Origin: UKL13-3 sp040387195
GTDB lineage: Bacteria; Bacteroidota; Bacteroidia; UKL13-3
Assembly: GCA_040387195.1 (NCBI GenBank)
Contig: JAZKEF010000003.1
Span: forward strand, 62,001 to 126,000
Direction: 5' to 3'
DNA length: 64,000 nt
Both the position numbers and the translations under genes were made by a program. Below are positions 1 to 7,347 of this stretch, in pieces (the stretch's first letter is position 1; every line of letters starts with the position of its first letter). Below the pieces are notes generated by a model. The model was not told where the DNA came from. It worked only from the letters and a program-made list of their open reading frames with translations, and made no database searches.

Positions 1-1236
1 CAACTGCTTCGATAATAAACTCTCTGCAATTTTAGAATACCCTTTATGCGTTACCGTAATATCAGGCTCTACTCCACCACCATCATAAACCTTACGCCCT
101 GCTTTGGTTTTAAATTCTTTTTTTAAACTATCGGGAACACTTCCCACACTTCCATCTTCATTGCGGTGCGAATAGTCCAATGCCTGAATACACCGACCCG
201 AAGGTGTATAATATTTGGCTGTGGTAATCTTGATTTGTGTTCCGTAACTCAGCGGACGTGTATTTTGTACAAGCCCTTTCCCGAAAGTACGTAATCCGAT
301 AACTACTCCCCTGTCCAGATCCTGCAAACTCCCCGAAACAATTTCAGAAGCCGAAGCTGAAGAACGATTGGTTAAAACCACCAACGGCATCTCAGTATCA
401 ATTGGTTGATTGAGCGTTCGGTATACCTTTTCCGACTCCTTAATCTTTCCTTTGGTGCTCACTACTTCGAGCCCTTGCGGAACGAACACATTTACAATAT
501 TCACTGACTCATGCAACAATCCCCCCGGATTTCCCCTCACATCCAGAATCACAGATGTAATTCCCGAATTTTTCTTTAGTTCCACCAATGCATCCTTCAC
601 TTCTTTCCCTGCATCATTGGTAAACGACTGTAACCTGATGTATCCCGTATGTTCATCTATCATCCCAACATAAGGCACATTTTTAACATGGATCTCTTCA
701 CGAGTGAGTATTTTAATCATCTCGCCCTCTCCTTCTCTTTTAATTTTCAACTTTACTTTAGTACCCGGTTGTCCTTTTAACATCTTGCTTATGTCGCTAC
801 TGTTTTTACCTTTCACTGAATTACCTTCCACTTCCAGCAATATATCACCGGCACGTAAATCTTCCTTTTGTGCCGGGTAACCCTCATAAGGATCTGTAAT
901 CATGATAAACTCTCCCTTTTGCCCTATTTGTGAACCAATACCTCCGTATTGTCCGGTCATTTGAAAACGGAAATCCTCAATTTCAGATTCAGAAATATAG
1001 TTCGTGTAGGGATCAAGCGAATTGAGCATCTCATCAATGGCCTTACGCATCAATTTCCCCGCATCAATATCATCCACATAATATGCATTCACCTCGCGGT
1101 AGAGCGTGGCAAAAATGTCGAGGTTCTTAGAAATCTCAAAATAATTGGTGCCGGCATTATTAAAGGAGAAAAGGGTTACCAATACCAGTAATCCTGCAAC
1201 ATAATACCATCTGATCTTTTTAAACAGTGCTTTCAT
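1..1236 (-). CDS. S41-family C-terminal processing peptidase (CtpA/Tsp-like), 3' end outside window
   Basis: A periplasmic serine protease of the carboxyl-terminal processing family; 412 codons are visible and the frame is still open at base 1, so the C-terminus is missing. The ATG at 1236 is followed by a hydrophobic segment (about residues 8-25) that acts as signal anchor. A PDZ domain with the QYGGIGSQIG and GDILLEVEG motifs follows, then the S41 core. The motif SSASASEI (residues 292-299) carries the nucleophile, probably Ser295, and Lys320 in FGKG is the general base; their 25-residue spacing equals that of E. coli Tsp (S430/K455). Family members trim or degrade envelope proteins from their C-termini. 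It lies downstream of yidD on the same strand after a 127-bp gap, so co-transcription is possible but not shown. The specific substrate cannot be read from sequence. Confidence 0.93.
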   Translation of the reverse strand, partial: MKALFKKIRWYYVAGLLVLVTLFSFNNAGTNYFEISKNLDIFATLYREVNAYYVDDIDAGKLMRKAIDEMLNSLDPYTNYISESEIEDFRFQMTGQYGGIGSQIGQKGEFIMITDPYEGYPAQKEDLRAGDILLEVEGNSVKGKNSSDISKMLKGQPGTKVKLKIKREGEGEMIKILTREEIHVKNVPYVGMIDEHTGYIRLQSFTNDAGKEVKDALVELKKNSGITSVILDVRGNPGGLLHESVNIVNVFVPQGLEVVSTKGKIKESEKVYRTLNQPIDTEMPLVVLTNRSSASASEIVSGSLQDLDRGVVIGLRTFGKGLVQNTRPLSYGTQIKITTAKYYTPSGRCIQALDYSHRNEDGSVGSVPDSLKKEFKTKAGRKVYDGGGVEPDITVTHKGYSKIAESLLSKQL

Positions 1237-1363
1237 GGGTTTGTCTTAATATGAAGTGCAATAATGTGTTTGCGTAAATTTGGAACAAGTCTGTTTTACA
1301 TTCGATATTACAGATTATTCCAGTTATATTTTTCCTAATGTGATAAACGGAAAATCCCATTAC

Positions 1364-1591
1364 TTATTTTAAGGGATCGTATCCGCTTCCTCCCCAGGGA
1401 TGGCATCGCGACAACCTTTTTACGCCAAGATAAATGCCTTTGAATACTCCATACTTGCGGATGGCCTCTTCGGCATATTGTGAACAGGTAGGTGTGTAGC
1501 GGCACGACATGGGCAACATGGGCGACAATACATGCTTATACACCCGAATGAGAAAGATAAACGGAGCCTCAACGATTTTTTGAAAGTTCAT
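1364..1591 (-). CDS. yidD: membrane protein insertion efficiency factor YidD
   Basis: A 75-residue YidD homologue, a small membrane-associated protein that helps YidC-dependent insertion of inner-membrane proteins. Diagnostic motifs are CRYTPTCSQYAEEAI in the middle and CHPWGGSGYDP near the C-terminus, with an amphipathic or hydrophobic N-terminus (EAPFIFLIRVYKHVLSP). The frame is open to an ATG at 1627, but I choose the ATG at 1591 because MNFQKIVEAPF matches the usual short YidD N-terminus and the extra 12 residues lie inside rnpA. With this start the gene overlaps the end of rnpA by 23 bp. The order rpmH-rnpA-yidD is the classical arrangement; the expected next gene, yidC, is absent and an S41 protease stands there. 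Confidence 0.93.
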   Translation of the reverse strand: MNFQKIVEAPFIFLIRVYKHVLSPMLPMSCRYTPTCSQYAEEAIRKYGVFKGIYLGVKRLSRCHPWGGSGYDPLK

Positions 1592-1952
1592 AACATAACT
1601 GTTTGATGCCTTGGGAAAAAAGCTCACTGAGTTCCGGATGGGATTTGGCTTCCGGGGCAGTATAGGAAATAGATAATGCTATTTGCTGATCGCCTAAACA
1701 ATCATATAGTGCAGGCTTAGTTAACCTGTATAATTCACGCAGCTGACGTTTGATTTTGTTTCGGGAAGTGGCTTTGGGGTAAATACGCTTGGGTACAATA
1801 AAAAGCACCTGAACGGGGACCTGTGCATCCAGCGATGCGGATACCCAGGAAAAACGAAAAGGAAACCGAGAGAACCCACGATTTCCTTTTACAAATAGTT
1901 GGGCAATCAGCTTTTTGCTGCATAGCCTTTCCGATTTATGAAATGTATACAT
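1569..1952 (-). CDS. rnpA: ribonuclease P protein component
   Basis: A 127-residue RnpA. This basic protein binds the RNase P RNA and assists 5' maturation of tRNA precursors. The family signature is the basic RNR-type helix, here ATSRNKIKRQLRELYRL (about residues 61-77), preceded by the KSERLCSKKLIAQLF N-terminal strand/helix typical of RnpA. The gene sits 82 bp downstream of rpmH, a gap occupied by an inverted/direct repeat element (1976-2022), and overlaps yidD. It is likely transcribed from the rpmH promoter at 2218-2248. The length is normal for Bacteroidota RnpA. Confidence 0.95.
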   Translation of the reverse strand: MYTFHKSERLCSKKLIAQLFVKGNRGFSRFPFRFSWVSASLDAQVPVQVLFIVPKRIYPKATSRNKIKRQLRELYRLTKPALYDCLGDQQIALSISYTAPEAKSHPELSELFSQGIKQLCYELSKNR

Positions 1953-1975
1953 CTTAAAATCCGAATACTTAAATC

Positions 1976-2022
1976 CGAAATTCGAAAGATAACCGTTTCG
2001 AATTTCGAGACTCGAATTTCGA
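1976..2022. repeat. TCGAATTTCGA inverted/direct repeat cluster between rpmH and rnpA
   Basis: A 12-bp perfect inverted repeat (arms 1976-1987 and 1996-2007, loop of 8) is followed by a second direct copy of the 11-mer TCGAATTTCGA (copies at 1998-2008 and 2012-2022, spacer GAC). A partial relative (AAATCCGAA) occurs just before it at 1967-1979. The cluster fills most of the rpmH-rnpA gap on a presumed common transcript, so it would form an RNA hairpin between the two reading frames. I see no poly-T tract for a terminator in the minus direction. It looks like a dispersed intergenic repeat; its function is unknown. Confidence 0.7.
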
Positions 2023-2034
2023 AATTTCTATTCT

Positions 2035-2196
2035 TTATTTTTTGTGACGTTTTTCGCTTGAAACGGTTAGTTTCTTGCGACCACGCGCTCTACGAGCAGC
2101 AATCACCTTACGGCCTGCAGCTGTACTCATTCTTTCACGGAAACCGTGTTTATTTCTTCTTTTTCTTACAGAAGGTTGAAACGTTCTTAATGGCAT
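2035..2196 (-). CDS. rpmH: 50S ribosomal protein L34
   Basis: A 53-residue L34, a small very basic protein of the large ribosomal subunit. The translated protein starts MPLRTFQPSVRKRRNKHGFR, continues with the conserved ERMSTAAGRKVIAARRARGR core and ends EKRHKK. The start is the ATG at 2196. It is the first gene of the rpmH-rnpA-yidD group, 21 nt downstream of a well-formed Bacteroidota promoter box (2218-2225). Length and sequence are fully typical. Confidence 0.97.
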   Translation of the reverse strand: MPLRTFQPSVRKRRNKHGFRERMSTAAGRKVIAARRARGRKKLTVSSEKRHKK

Positions 2197-2217
2197 ACCA
2201 AATACAAATTAGGACGG

Positions 2218-2248
2218 CAAAAGTATGCCGATAATTTTTAAAAACAAA
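2218..2248 (-). promoter_or_regulatory. predicted promoter of rpmH-rnpA-yidD
   Basis: Read on the minus strand this is TTTG (2245-2248), 19 bp, then TACTTTTG (2218-2225), an exact fit to the Bacteroidota housekeeping promoter TTTG-N19-TAnnTTTG. The rpmH start codon is 21 nt further on, giving a leader of roughly 15 nt. Pattern match only. Confidence 0.6.
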
Positions 2249-2271
2249 TATTTTAACTCAATTGGGGTAAA

Positions 2272-2300
2272 AAAAAGAGTGCTAAACTAGCACTCTTTTT
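2272..2300 (-). terminator. intrinsic terminator downstream of the small lipoprotein gene
   Basis: A perfect 11-bp stem (2273-2283 with 2289-2299), a 5-nt loop and T runs on both sides. It directly follows the lipoprotein gene 2325-2546 in the minus direction and precedes the rpmH promoter, so it insulates the two units. The symmetric A/T flanks would also allow plus-strand termination. Confidence 0.8.
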
Positions 2301-2324
2301 CATTTTTGCGTTTCCGCTTACTAA

Positions 2325-2546
2325 TTACTTAGCTTCTACCGGAGCAGCAGCTGAATCCATAGTAGCTGAATCAGCAGGCATCATAGCAGCTTCCATAGCA
2401 GCTAATGAATCAGCCATACGTTGAGCAGCTTCGATTGAATCTTGTACGCGTTTTTCTTCAGCTTTCTTTTTTTCTTCAGCAGAAGGACCGCAAGCGATTA
2501 CTGCTAACATAGAAGCAGCAGCAAGGATTGATAATACTTTTTTCAT
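2325..2546 (-). CDS. small Ala/Glu-rich lipoprotein of unknown function
   Basis: A 73-residue protein with a lipoprotein signal peptide (MKKVLSILAAASMLAVIAC, lipobox VIAC with Cys19). The mature part is a charged helix-prone stretch (AEEKKKAEEKRVQDSIEAAQ) followed by an Ala/Met/Asp-rich tail with repeated DSA(A/T) motifs. I recognise no enzymatic family; short lipoproteins with such helical tails are common in Bacteroidota envelopes. It is a single-gene unit with its own candidate promoter (2582-2611) and a strong terminator (2272-2300), which suggests substantial expression. It is not part of the der-era group upstream. Confidence 0.8.
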   Translation of the reverse strand: MKKVLSILAAASMLAVIACGPSAEEKKKAEEKRVQDSIEAAQRMADSLAAMEAAMMPADSATMDSAAAPVEAK

Positions 2547-2581
2547 TGTAATAAAACTTTTAATTGGTTAAAATTCGGTGG

Positions 2582-2611
2582 CAAAAATACATTTATTCTG
2601 TACAAATGCAA
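2582..2611 (-). promoter_or_regulatory. predicted promoter of the small lipoprotein gene
   Basis: On the minus strand TTG (2609-2611), 19 bp, TATTTTTG (2582-2589), matching the Bacteroidota consensus. The distance to the start codon at 2546 is 35 bp. It overlaps the 3' end region of der by only a few bases. Confidence 0.42.
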
Positions 2612-2616
2612 TATTT

Positions 2617-3933
2617 TTATTTCTTTCTCATAAAAATAGTAATCGGAACACCATGTAAGTCAAAACTTTCACGCATTTTATTTTCAAGATAACGCTTGTA
2701 GCTTTCATTGATATACTGTGGCAGGTTGCAAAAGAATGCAAACTTCGGACTCTGCCCCGGTAACTGGGTAATGAACTTTATTTTTACATACTTACCCTTT
2801 ATTGCCGGTGGCTGATGAGCCTCAATATGCGCCAACATTACATCGTTTAATTTACGGGTAGGTATTTTACGGGTTCTGTTCTCATACACCAGCATGGCCA
2901 TCTCTATAGCCTTGTGGATACGCTGCTTGGTAACGGCTGAGGTGAATACAATCGGGACATCTGTAAAAGGCTCCAGCTTTTTACGCACAACCTTCTCAAA
3001 TTCATTAGACGTGGTGTGGTCCTTTTCAACCAAATCCCATTTATTTACCAGTACAACCAAGCCCTTGCTATTGGTTTCAGCCAAATGAACCAGGTTAATA
3101 TCCTGTGAATCAATACCCACTGTTGCATCAATCACCAATACCACAATATCACAATCCTCAATTGCCTTTACCGAACGCATAACGGAGTAAAACTCAATAT
3201 CTTCCTTCACCTTGGCTTTCCTCCGGATACCGGCAGTGTCAATCAACAAGAACTTATGTCCGTAACCATTATACAATGTATCAATGGTATCGCGGGTTGT
3301 ACCTGCAATATCAGTCACAATATTGCGCTCTTCACCCAATAATGCATTCACAAGAGATGACTTACCAACGTTAGGGCGTCCCACAATAGCAATACGGGGC
3401 AACCTCTCTTTTTCAACTTCCTCCGCGTGTTCATCAATTGCGGGAAGATTGGCCACCACTTCGTCCAGTAAATCACCGGTTCCGCTACCCGATGCCGATG
3501 AAACTGAAAACATCTTATCAAACCCCAGTCCGTAGAACTCACTTGCAGCATGCATCCTATCATTGTTGTCTACCTTATTCACCACAAGCATAACCGGTTT
3601 TTTACTTCTGCGCAAAAGGTTGGCAACTGATTGATCCAATGCAGTAATCCCTTCGGCAACATCTACCATAAAAATCATCACATCGGCTTCCTCAATGGCA
3701 ATTTTCACCTGACTATTAATGGCAGCTTCAAAGACATCATCCGAACCTGCCACAAATCCACCGGTATCAATAACCGAAAACTCGCGTCCATTCCATTCAC
3801 TATTACCATAATGCCTGTCGCGGGTAATACCCGAAAAATCTGCCACAATGGCCTTTCGGTTACCTATCAACCTGTTAAACAAAGTTGATTTCCCAACATT
3901 TGGCCTTCCTACTATTGCTACTATATTTCCCAT
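2617..3933 (-). CDS. der: ribosome biogenesis GTPase Der (EngA)
   Basis: A 438-residue essential GTPase with two tandem G domains and a C-terminal KH-like domain, needed for assembly of the 50S subunit. The first P-loop is GRPNVGKST (residues 9-17) with DTGG and NKVD motifs; the second is GRPNVGKSS (185-193) with DTAG and NKWD. The KH-like domain covers roughly residues 355-438. The double G-domain layout separates it from Era and Obg. It follows era on the same strand with a 54-bp gap containing a short CCCGAT-AA-ATCGGG hairpin (3964-3977), so the two assembly GTPases are probably co-transcribed. Confidence 0.97.
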   Translation of the reverse strand: MGNIVAIVGRPNVGKSTLFNRLIGNRKAIVADFSGITRDRHYGNSEWNGREFSVIDTGGFVAGSDDVFEAAINSQVKIAIEEADVMIFMVDVAEGITALDQSVANLLRRSKKPVMLVVNKVDNNDRMHAASEFYGLGFDKMFSVSSASGSGTGDLLDEVVANLPAIDEHAEEVEKERLPRIAIVGRPNVGKSSLVNALLGEERNIVTDIAGTTRDTIDTLYNGYGHKFLLIDTAGIRRKAKVKEDIEFYSVMRSVKAIEDCDIVVLVIDATVGIDSQDINLVHLAETNSKGLVVLVNKWDLVEKDHTTSNEFEKVVRKKLEPFTDVPIVFTSAVTKQRIHKAIEMAMLVYENRTRKIPTRKLNDVMLAHIEAHQPPAIKGKYVKIKFITQLPGQSPKFAFFCNLPQYINESYKRYLENKMRESFDLHGVPITIFMRKK

Positions 3934-3987
3934 ATCTTTTTTATTCTTTTTACATTTTGCCTCCCCGATAAATCGGGATGCTACCCA

Positions 3988-4878
3988 TTATTCGGACTTG
4001 TAACCAAACTGCTTCAACATCTGATCACTGTCGCGCCAGTTCTCCTTCACCTTTACAAAGGTTTCCAAAAACACCTGCTTGCCAAAAAACTGCTCCATAT
4101 CTCTTCTTGCGGCAACACCTACTGCCTTGATTGCCACTCCTCCCTTACCGATTAAAATGATTTTTTGGGAATCGCGCATCACATATATCTCTGCGCTAAT
4201 GCGGAGTAGTTTTTCTTCATCCTTAAACCCAACAACCTCCACCTGCACACTATAAGGAATCTCTTCTTTATAACGCATCATTATCTTTTCTCTGATGATC
4301 TCTGCTGCAATAAATCGTTCGGATTTGTCCGTTAATTGATCTTCCGGGTAAAAGGGAGGAGCCTCCGGTGCATGTTTCAATACCTGCTTAAGCAATACAT
4401 CCAGGTTAAATTTATTAAGGGCCGAAATCGGAATCACAGCATTACACGAAGGAACATGCTCTTCCCAAAACTTAACCCGCTCCATAATCTGTTCTGTTTC
4501 TTTCAGTTCATCCACCTTATTGATCACAATAATTAAGGGCGCCTTAATCAGCTTGATCCGCTCTATCAATTCCACATCCTTCTCTGCCGAAGTAAATGTA
4601 TCTGTAAGGTATATAACCACATCCGCATCTTCCAAACTCTCATTTACAAACTTCATCATATCCGCATGTAGCTTGTACTTTGGCTCAATAATTCCGGGAG
4701 TATCGGAGAACACTACCTGGTATTCCGGTTTACTCAAAATACCCATGATACGATGACGGGTAGTTTGCACCTTAGGTGAGATGATGGATAATTTCTCCCC
4801 CACCAACGCATTCATAAGGGTAGACTTACCAACATTAGGCTTACCTATAATACTAACAAAACCAGATTGATGCTTCAT
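3988..4878 (-). CDS. era: GTPase Era
   Basis: A 296-residue Era, a GTPase that binds the 3' end of 16S rRNA and assists 30S maturation. The G domain has GKPNVGKST (residues 12-20), DTPG and NKVD; the C-terminal KH domain contains the IGKGGVAIKAVG RNA-binding loop. The length is standard (about 300). It lies directly upstream of der on the minus strand, a sensible pairing because both act in ribosome assembly. Confidence 0.97.
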   Translation of the reverse strand: MKHQSGFVSIIGKPNVGKSTLMNALVGEKLSIISPKVQTTRHRIMGILSKPEYQVVFSDTPGIIEPKYKLHADMMKFVNESLEDADVVIYLTDTFTSAEKDVELIERIKLIKAPLIIVINKVDELKETEQIMERVKFWEEHVPSCNAVIPISALNKFNLDVLLKQVLKHAPEAPPFYPEDQLTDKSERFIAAEIIREKIMMRYKEEIPYSVQVEVVGFKDEEKLLRISAEIYVMRDSQKIILIGKGGVAIKAVGVAARRDMEQFFGKQVFLETFVKVKENWRDSDQMLKQFGYKSE

Positions 4879-4925
4879 TTCTTAAAATTGAACTGCAAAG
4901 AAACAATAATAATTTCAGAAAATAG

Positions 4926-4955
4926 TTGCATTCTATCAAAAGCTATCTATATTTG
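4926..4955 (+). promoter_or_regulatory. predicted promoter of tRNA-fMet
   Basis: TTG at 4926-4928, a 19-bp spacer, then TATATTTG at 4948-4955, a full match to the Bacteroidota consensus. It lies about 70 bp upstream of the mature tRNA 5' end, leaving a short 5' leader for RNase P to remove. Confidence 0.6.
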
Positions 4956-5026
4956 CATCCCCAAAAACAAGCAGATGACCGTTTGTTTTCGATAGATTAG
5001 AAAGTTTACTGAAACTCAAGATACAT

Positions 5027-5098
<72 letters not shown>

Positions 5099-5106
5099 CT
5101 AAACAG

Positions 5107-5136
5107 AAAGTCTCACAGAAATGTGGGACTTTTTTA
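5107..5136 (+). terminator. intrinsic terminator of tRNA-fMet
   Basis: Stem AGTCTCACA/TGTGGGACT with one T-G pair and a GAAA loop, followed by a T6 run, beginning 9 nt after the tRNA. Confidence 0.8.
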
Positions 5137-5184
5137 TTTCAGGTATTTCCAAAACAAAGAATATTTATCAGTTTCCAAAACTAA

Positions 5185-5217
5185 TTGTTCTAAATCAACA
5201 TGTTTGTGTTAGATTCG
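5185..5217 (+). promoter_or_regulatory. possible guaB promoter
   Basis: TTG at 5185-5187, 22 bp, TAGATTCG at 5210-5217 (one mismatch to TAnnTTTG), 30 bp before the guaB ATG. No purine riboswitch is recognisable in the short leader. Confidence 0.35.
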
Positions 5218-5247
5218 CACGGCAAATAATAGAAACGATTATTTGCC

Positions 5248-6720
5248 ATGATAAACGATAAAAACAAATTCTTTGGAGAAGGCCTCACATTCGATGATGT
5301 ATTGCTTCTTCCGGCTTTTTCAGAAGTACTTCCCCGCGAAGTAAACACCGCAACCCAACTTACCCGCAATCTTAAAATCAACATCCCCATGCTTTCAGCG
5401 GCAATGGATACTGTTACGGAATCGCGGTTGGCTATTGCGATGGCACAACAGGGTGGCGTAGGAATGTTGCATAAGAACATGAGTATCGACCGTCAGGCTG
5501 AAGAAGTGCGAAAGGTAAAACGTAGCGAAAGCGGAATGATCCTGGATCCGGTTACATTGCTGGTAAATGCAACCCTTAAAGAAGCTCACAAACTGATGAG
5601 TGAAAATAAAATCGGTGGTATTCCGATTGTTGACAATAAGAACAAGCTTGTTGGAATTTTAACGAACCGCGATTTACGCTTTGAAAAAGTAATGAGCCGT
5701 AAGGTAAGCGAAGTAATGACAAAGGACAACCTGATTACAGCTCCTGAAGGAACCGACTTAAAAAAGGCTGAATCCATTTTACAGAAGTACAAAATTGAGA
5801 AGCTGCCTGTAGTAAACAAACAGGGTAAACTGATTGGCTTAATCACCTATAAAGATATTTTAAAGTTACGCGATAACCCGAACGCCTGCAAAGATAAACA
5901 TGGACGTTTATTGGTAGGAGCAGCGGTGGGTGTTACACCGGAAACTCAAGACCGTATTCTTGCCTTGGTAAAAGCAGGAGTGGATGTAATTACAATTGAT
6001 ACAGCACATGGACATTCTGCTTTTGTATTGAAAGAAATTAAACGTTTGCGTAAGCTCTTCCCTGATCTGGATATAATTGCCGGAAACGTGGCCACGGGTG
6101 AAGGAGCAAAAGCACTTGCCGCTGCAGGTGTAGATGCCGTAAAAGTGGGTGTTGGTCCGGGGTCCATCTGCACCACCCGCATTATTGCAGGTATCGGAGT
6201 TCCTCAATTAACGGCCATATACGAAGCAGCAAAAGCATTAAAGGGAACAGGTATTCCGGTAATTGCCGATGGCGGTATCCGTTACAGTGGTGATGTGGTA
6301 AAAGCATTAGCTGCCGGAGCAAGTACCGTAATGAGCGGAAGTTTGTTTGCAGGAACCGAAGAATCTCCGGGAGAAACTATTTTGTATGAGGGGCGTAAAT
6401 TTAAATCATACCGTGGAATGGGTTCGATTGAGGCCATGAAAGAAGGATCAAAAGACCGCTATTTCCAGGATGCCGAAGATGAGATTGCCAAATTGGTACC
6501 TGAAGGAATTGTGGGTATCGTTCCTTTCAAGGGCGAATTAAAAGAAGTAATCTACCAGTTTGTGGGAGGTTTACGTGCAGGGATGGGTTATGTTGGTGCA
6601 AAAGACATTAAGTCCCTGCAAAAAGCTAAATTCATTAAAATTACCCCCGCAGGTTCGAAAGAAAGCCATGCACATGATGTGACCATTACAAAAGAAGCTC
6701 CAAACTACAGTAGAAGATAA
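5248..6720 (+). CDS. guaB: IMP dehydrogenase
   Basis: A 490-residue IMP dehydrogenase catalysing the NAD-dependent oxidation of IMP to XMP, the committed step of GTP synthesis. The (beta/alpha)8 barrel is interrupted by two CBS domains (about residues 95-205, recognisable as IGGIPIVDN and IEKLPVVNKQGKLIGLIT). The catalytic loop GPGSICTTR carries Cys308, and the mobile flap contains YRGMGSIEAM. The N-terminus GEGLTFDDVLLLPAFSEVLP is highly typical. It is monocistronic, ending in a strong terminator. Confidence 0.98.
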   Translation: MINDKNKFFGEGLTFDDVLLLPAFSEVLPREVNTATQLTRNLKINIPMLSAAMDTVTESRLAIAMAQQGGVGMLHKNMSIDRQAEEVRKVKRSESGMILDPVTLLVNATLKEAHKLMSENKIGGIPIVDNKNKLVGILTNRDLRFEKVMSRKVSEVMTKDNLITAPEGTDLKKAESILQKYKIEKLPVVNKQGKLIGLITYKDILKLRDNPNACKDKHGRLLVGAAVGVTPETQDRILALVKAGVDVITIDTAHGHSAFVLKEIKRLRKLFPDLDIIAGNVATGEGAKALAAAGVDAVKVGVGPGSICTTRIIAGIGVPQLTAIYEAAKALKGTGIPVIADGGIRYSGDVVKALAAGASTVMSGSLFAGTEESPGETILYEGRKFKSYRGMGSIEAMKEGSKDRYFQDAEDEIAKLVPEGIVGIVPFKGELKEVIYQFVGGLRAGMGYVGAKDIKSLQKAKFIKITPAGSKESHAHDVTITKEAPNYSRR

Positions 6721-6744
6721 TATGCTTCCATAAACATTTAGAAG

Positions 6745-6776
6745 AGCTCTGCCGGTAAATACGGCAGGGCTTTTTA
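6745..6776 (+). terminator. guaB terminator
   Basis: A 10-bp stem AGCTCTGCCG/CGGCAGGGCT (one T-G pair) with a 7-nt loop and a T tract, 25 bp after the guaB stop. Confidence 0.85.
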
Positions 6777-6805
6777 TTTTTACAATACCTTTCGTAAGTT
6801 GCAAC

Positions 6806-7324
6806 GTGACCAAACCAACAACATCTTTTAAAGGAATAATCGATCGTTTTGATAGCAACCTCTGGCATTACTATGTAAAGGTTCCTATCAAAATCGCTCA
6901 AAAATTTATTGAGGGTAAGGATAAACGGGTTGTGTGTACCCTGAATAGAACAGAAACCTTCCATGCAGCACTGATGCATTTAGGAGATGGCGGCTACTTT
7001 ATCATGGTCAATAAACAATTGCGCAGCAAACTAAAGGTAAAGGATGGAGATGAAATTTTGGTTGCTCTCGTTAAAGATGAAAGTGAATACGGACTCCCCT
7101 TACCCGATGAGTTTAAGGAACTGCTCCAACAGGATATTGATGGGAACGCTATTTTCCAATCGCTAACTGCCGGCAAACAGCGAACCCTGTTATACATTAT
7201 CGGAAAACCCAAATCACCTGATTTGCGGATCCGCAATGGCATTGTCATACTCGAGCATTTAAAACGAAACATGGGCAAAATTGATTATAAACAATTGAAT
7301 CTTGACATGAAAAACACATTCTGA
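6806..7324 (+). CDS. YdeI/OmpD-associated family protein with DUF1905-like N-terminus
   Basis: A 172-residue cytoplasmic protein. The N-terminal half (FKGIIDRFDSNLWHYYVKVP to KVKDGDEILVALVKDES) resembles DUF1905. The C-terminal half (LPDEFKELLQQD, FQSLTAGKQRTLLYIIGKPK, RIRNGIVILEHL) resembles the bacteriocin-protection YdeI/OmpD-associated domain; the two are often fused in Bacteroidota. The biochemical function is not established. The start is GTG at 6806, as no in-frame ATG lies near the N-terminus. It ends 23 bp before the exonuclease/GIY-YIG gene, so the two may form an operon. Confidence 0.8.
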   Translation: MTKPTTSFKGIIDRFDSNLWHYYVKVPIKIAQKFIEGKDKRVVCTLNRTETFHAALMHLGDGGYFIMVNKQLRSKLKVKDGDEILVALVKDESEYGLPLPDEFKELLQQDIDGNAIFQSLTAGKQRTLLYIIGKPKSPDLRIRNGIVILEHLKRNMGKIDYKQLNLDMKNTF

Positions 7325-7347
7325 TTCCCGATATTGCTACCCCATTT

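Noticed and set aside
3964..3977. Terminator between era and der (CCCGAT-AA-ATCGGG)
   Set aside because: Only a 6-bp stem with a 2-nt loop and no T tract in the minus direction; more likely a small repeat, and the genes are probably co-transcribed.
5099..5247. Purine riboswitch upstream of guaB
   Set aside because: No conserved purine-riboswitch core; the region is explained by the tRNA terminator and a promoter.
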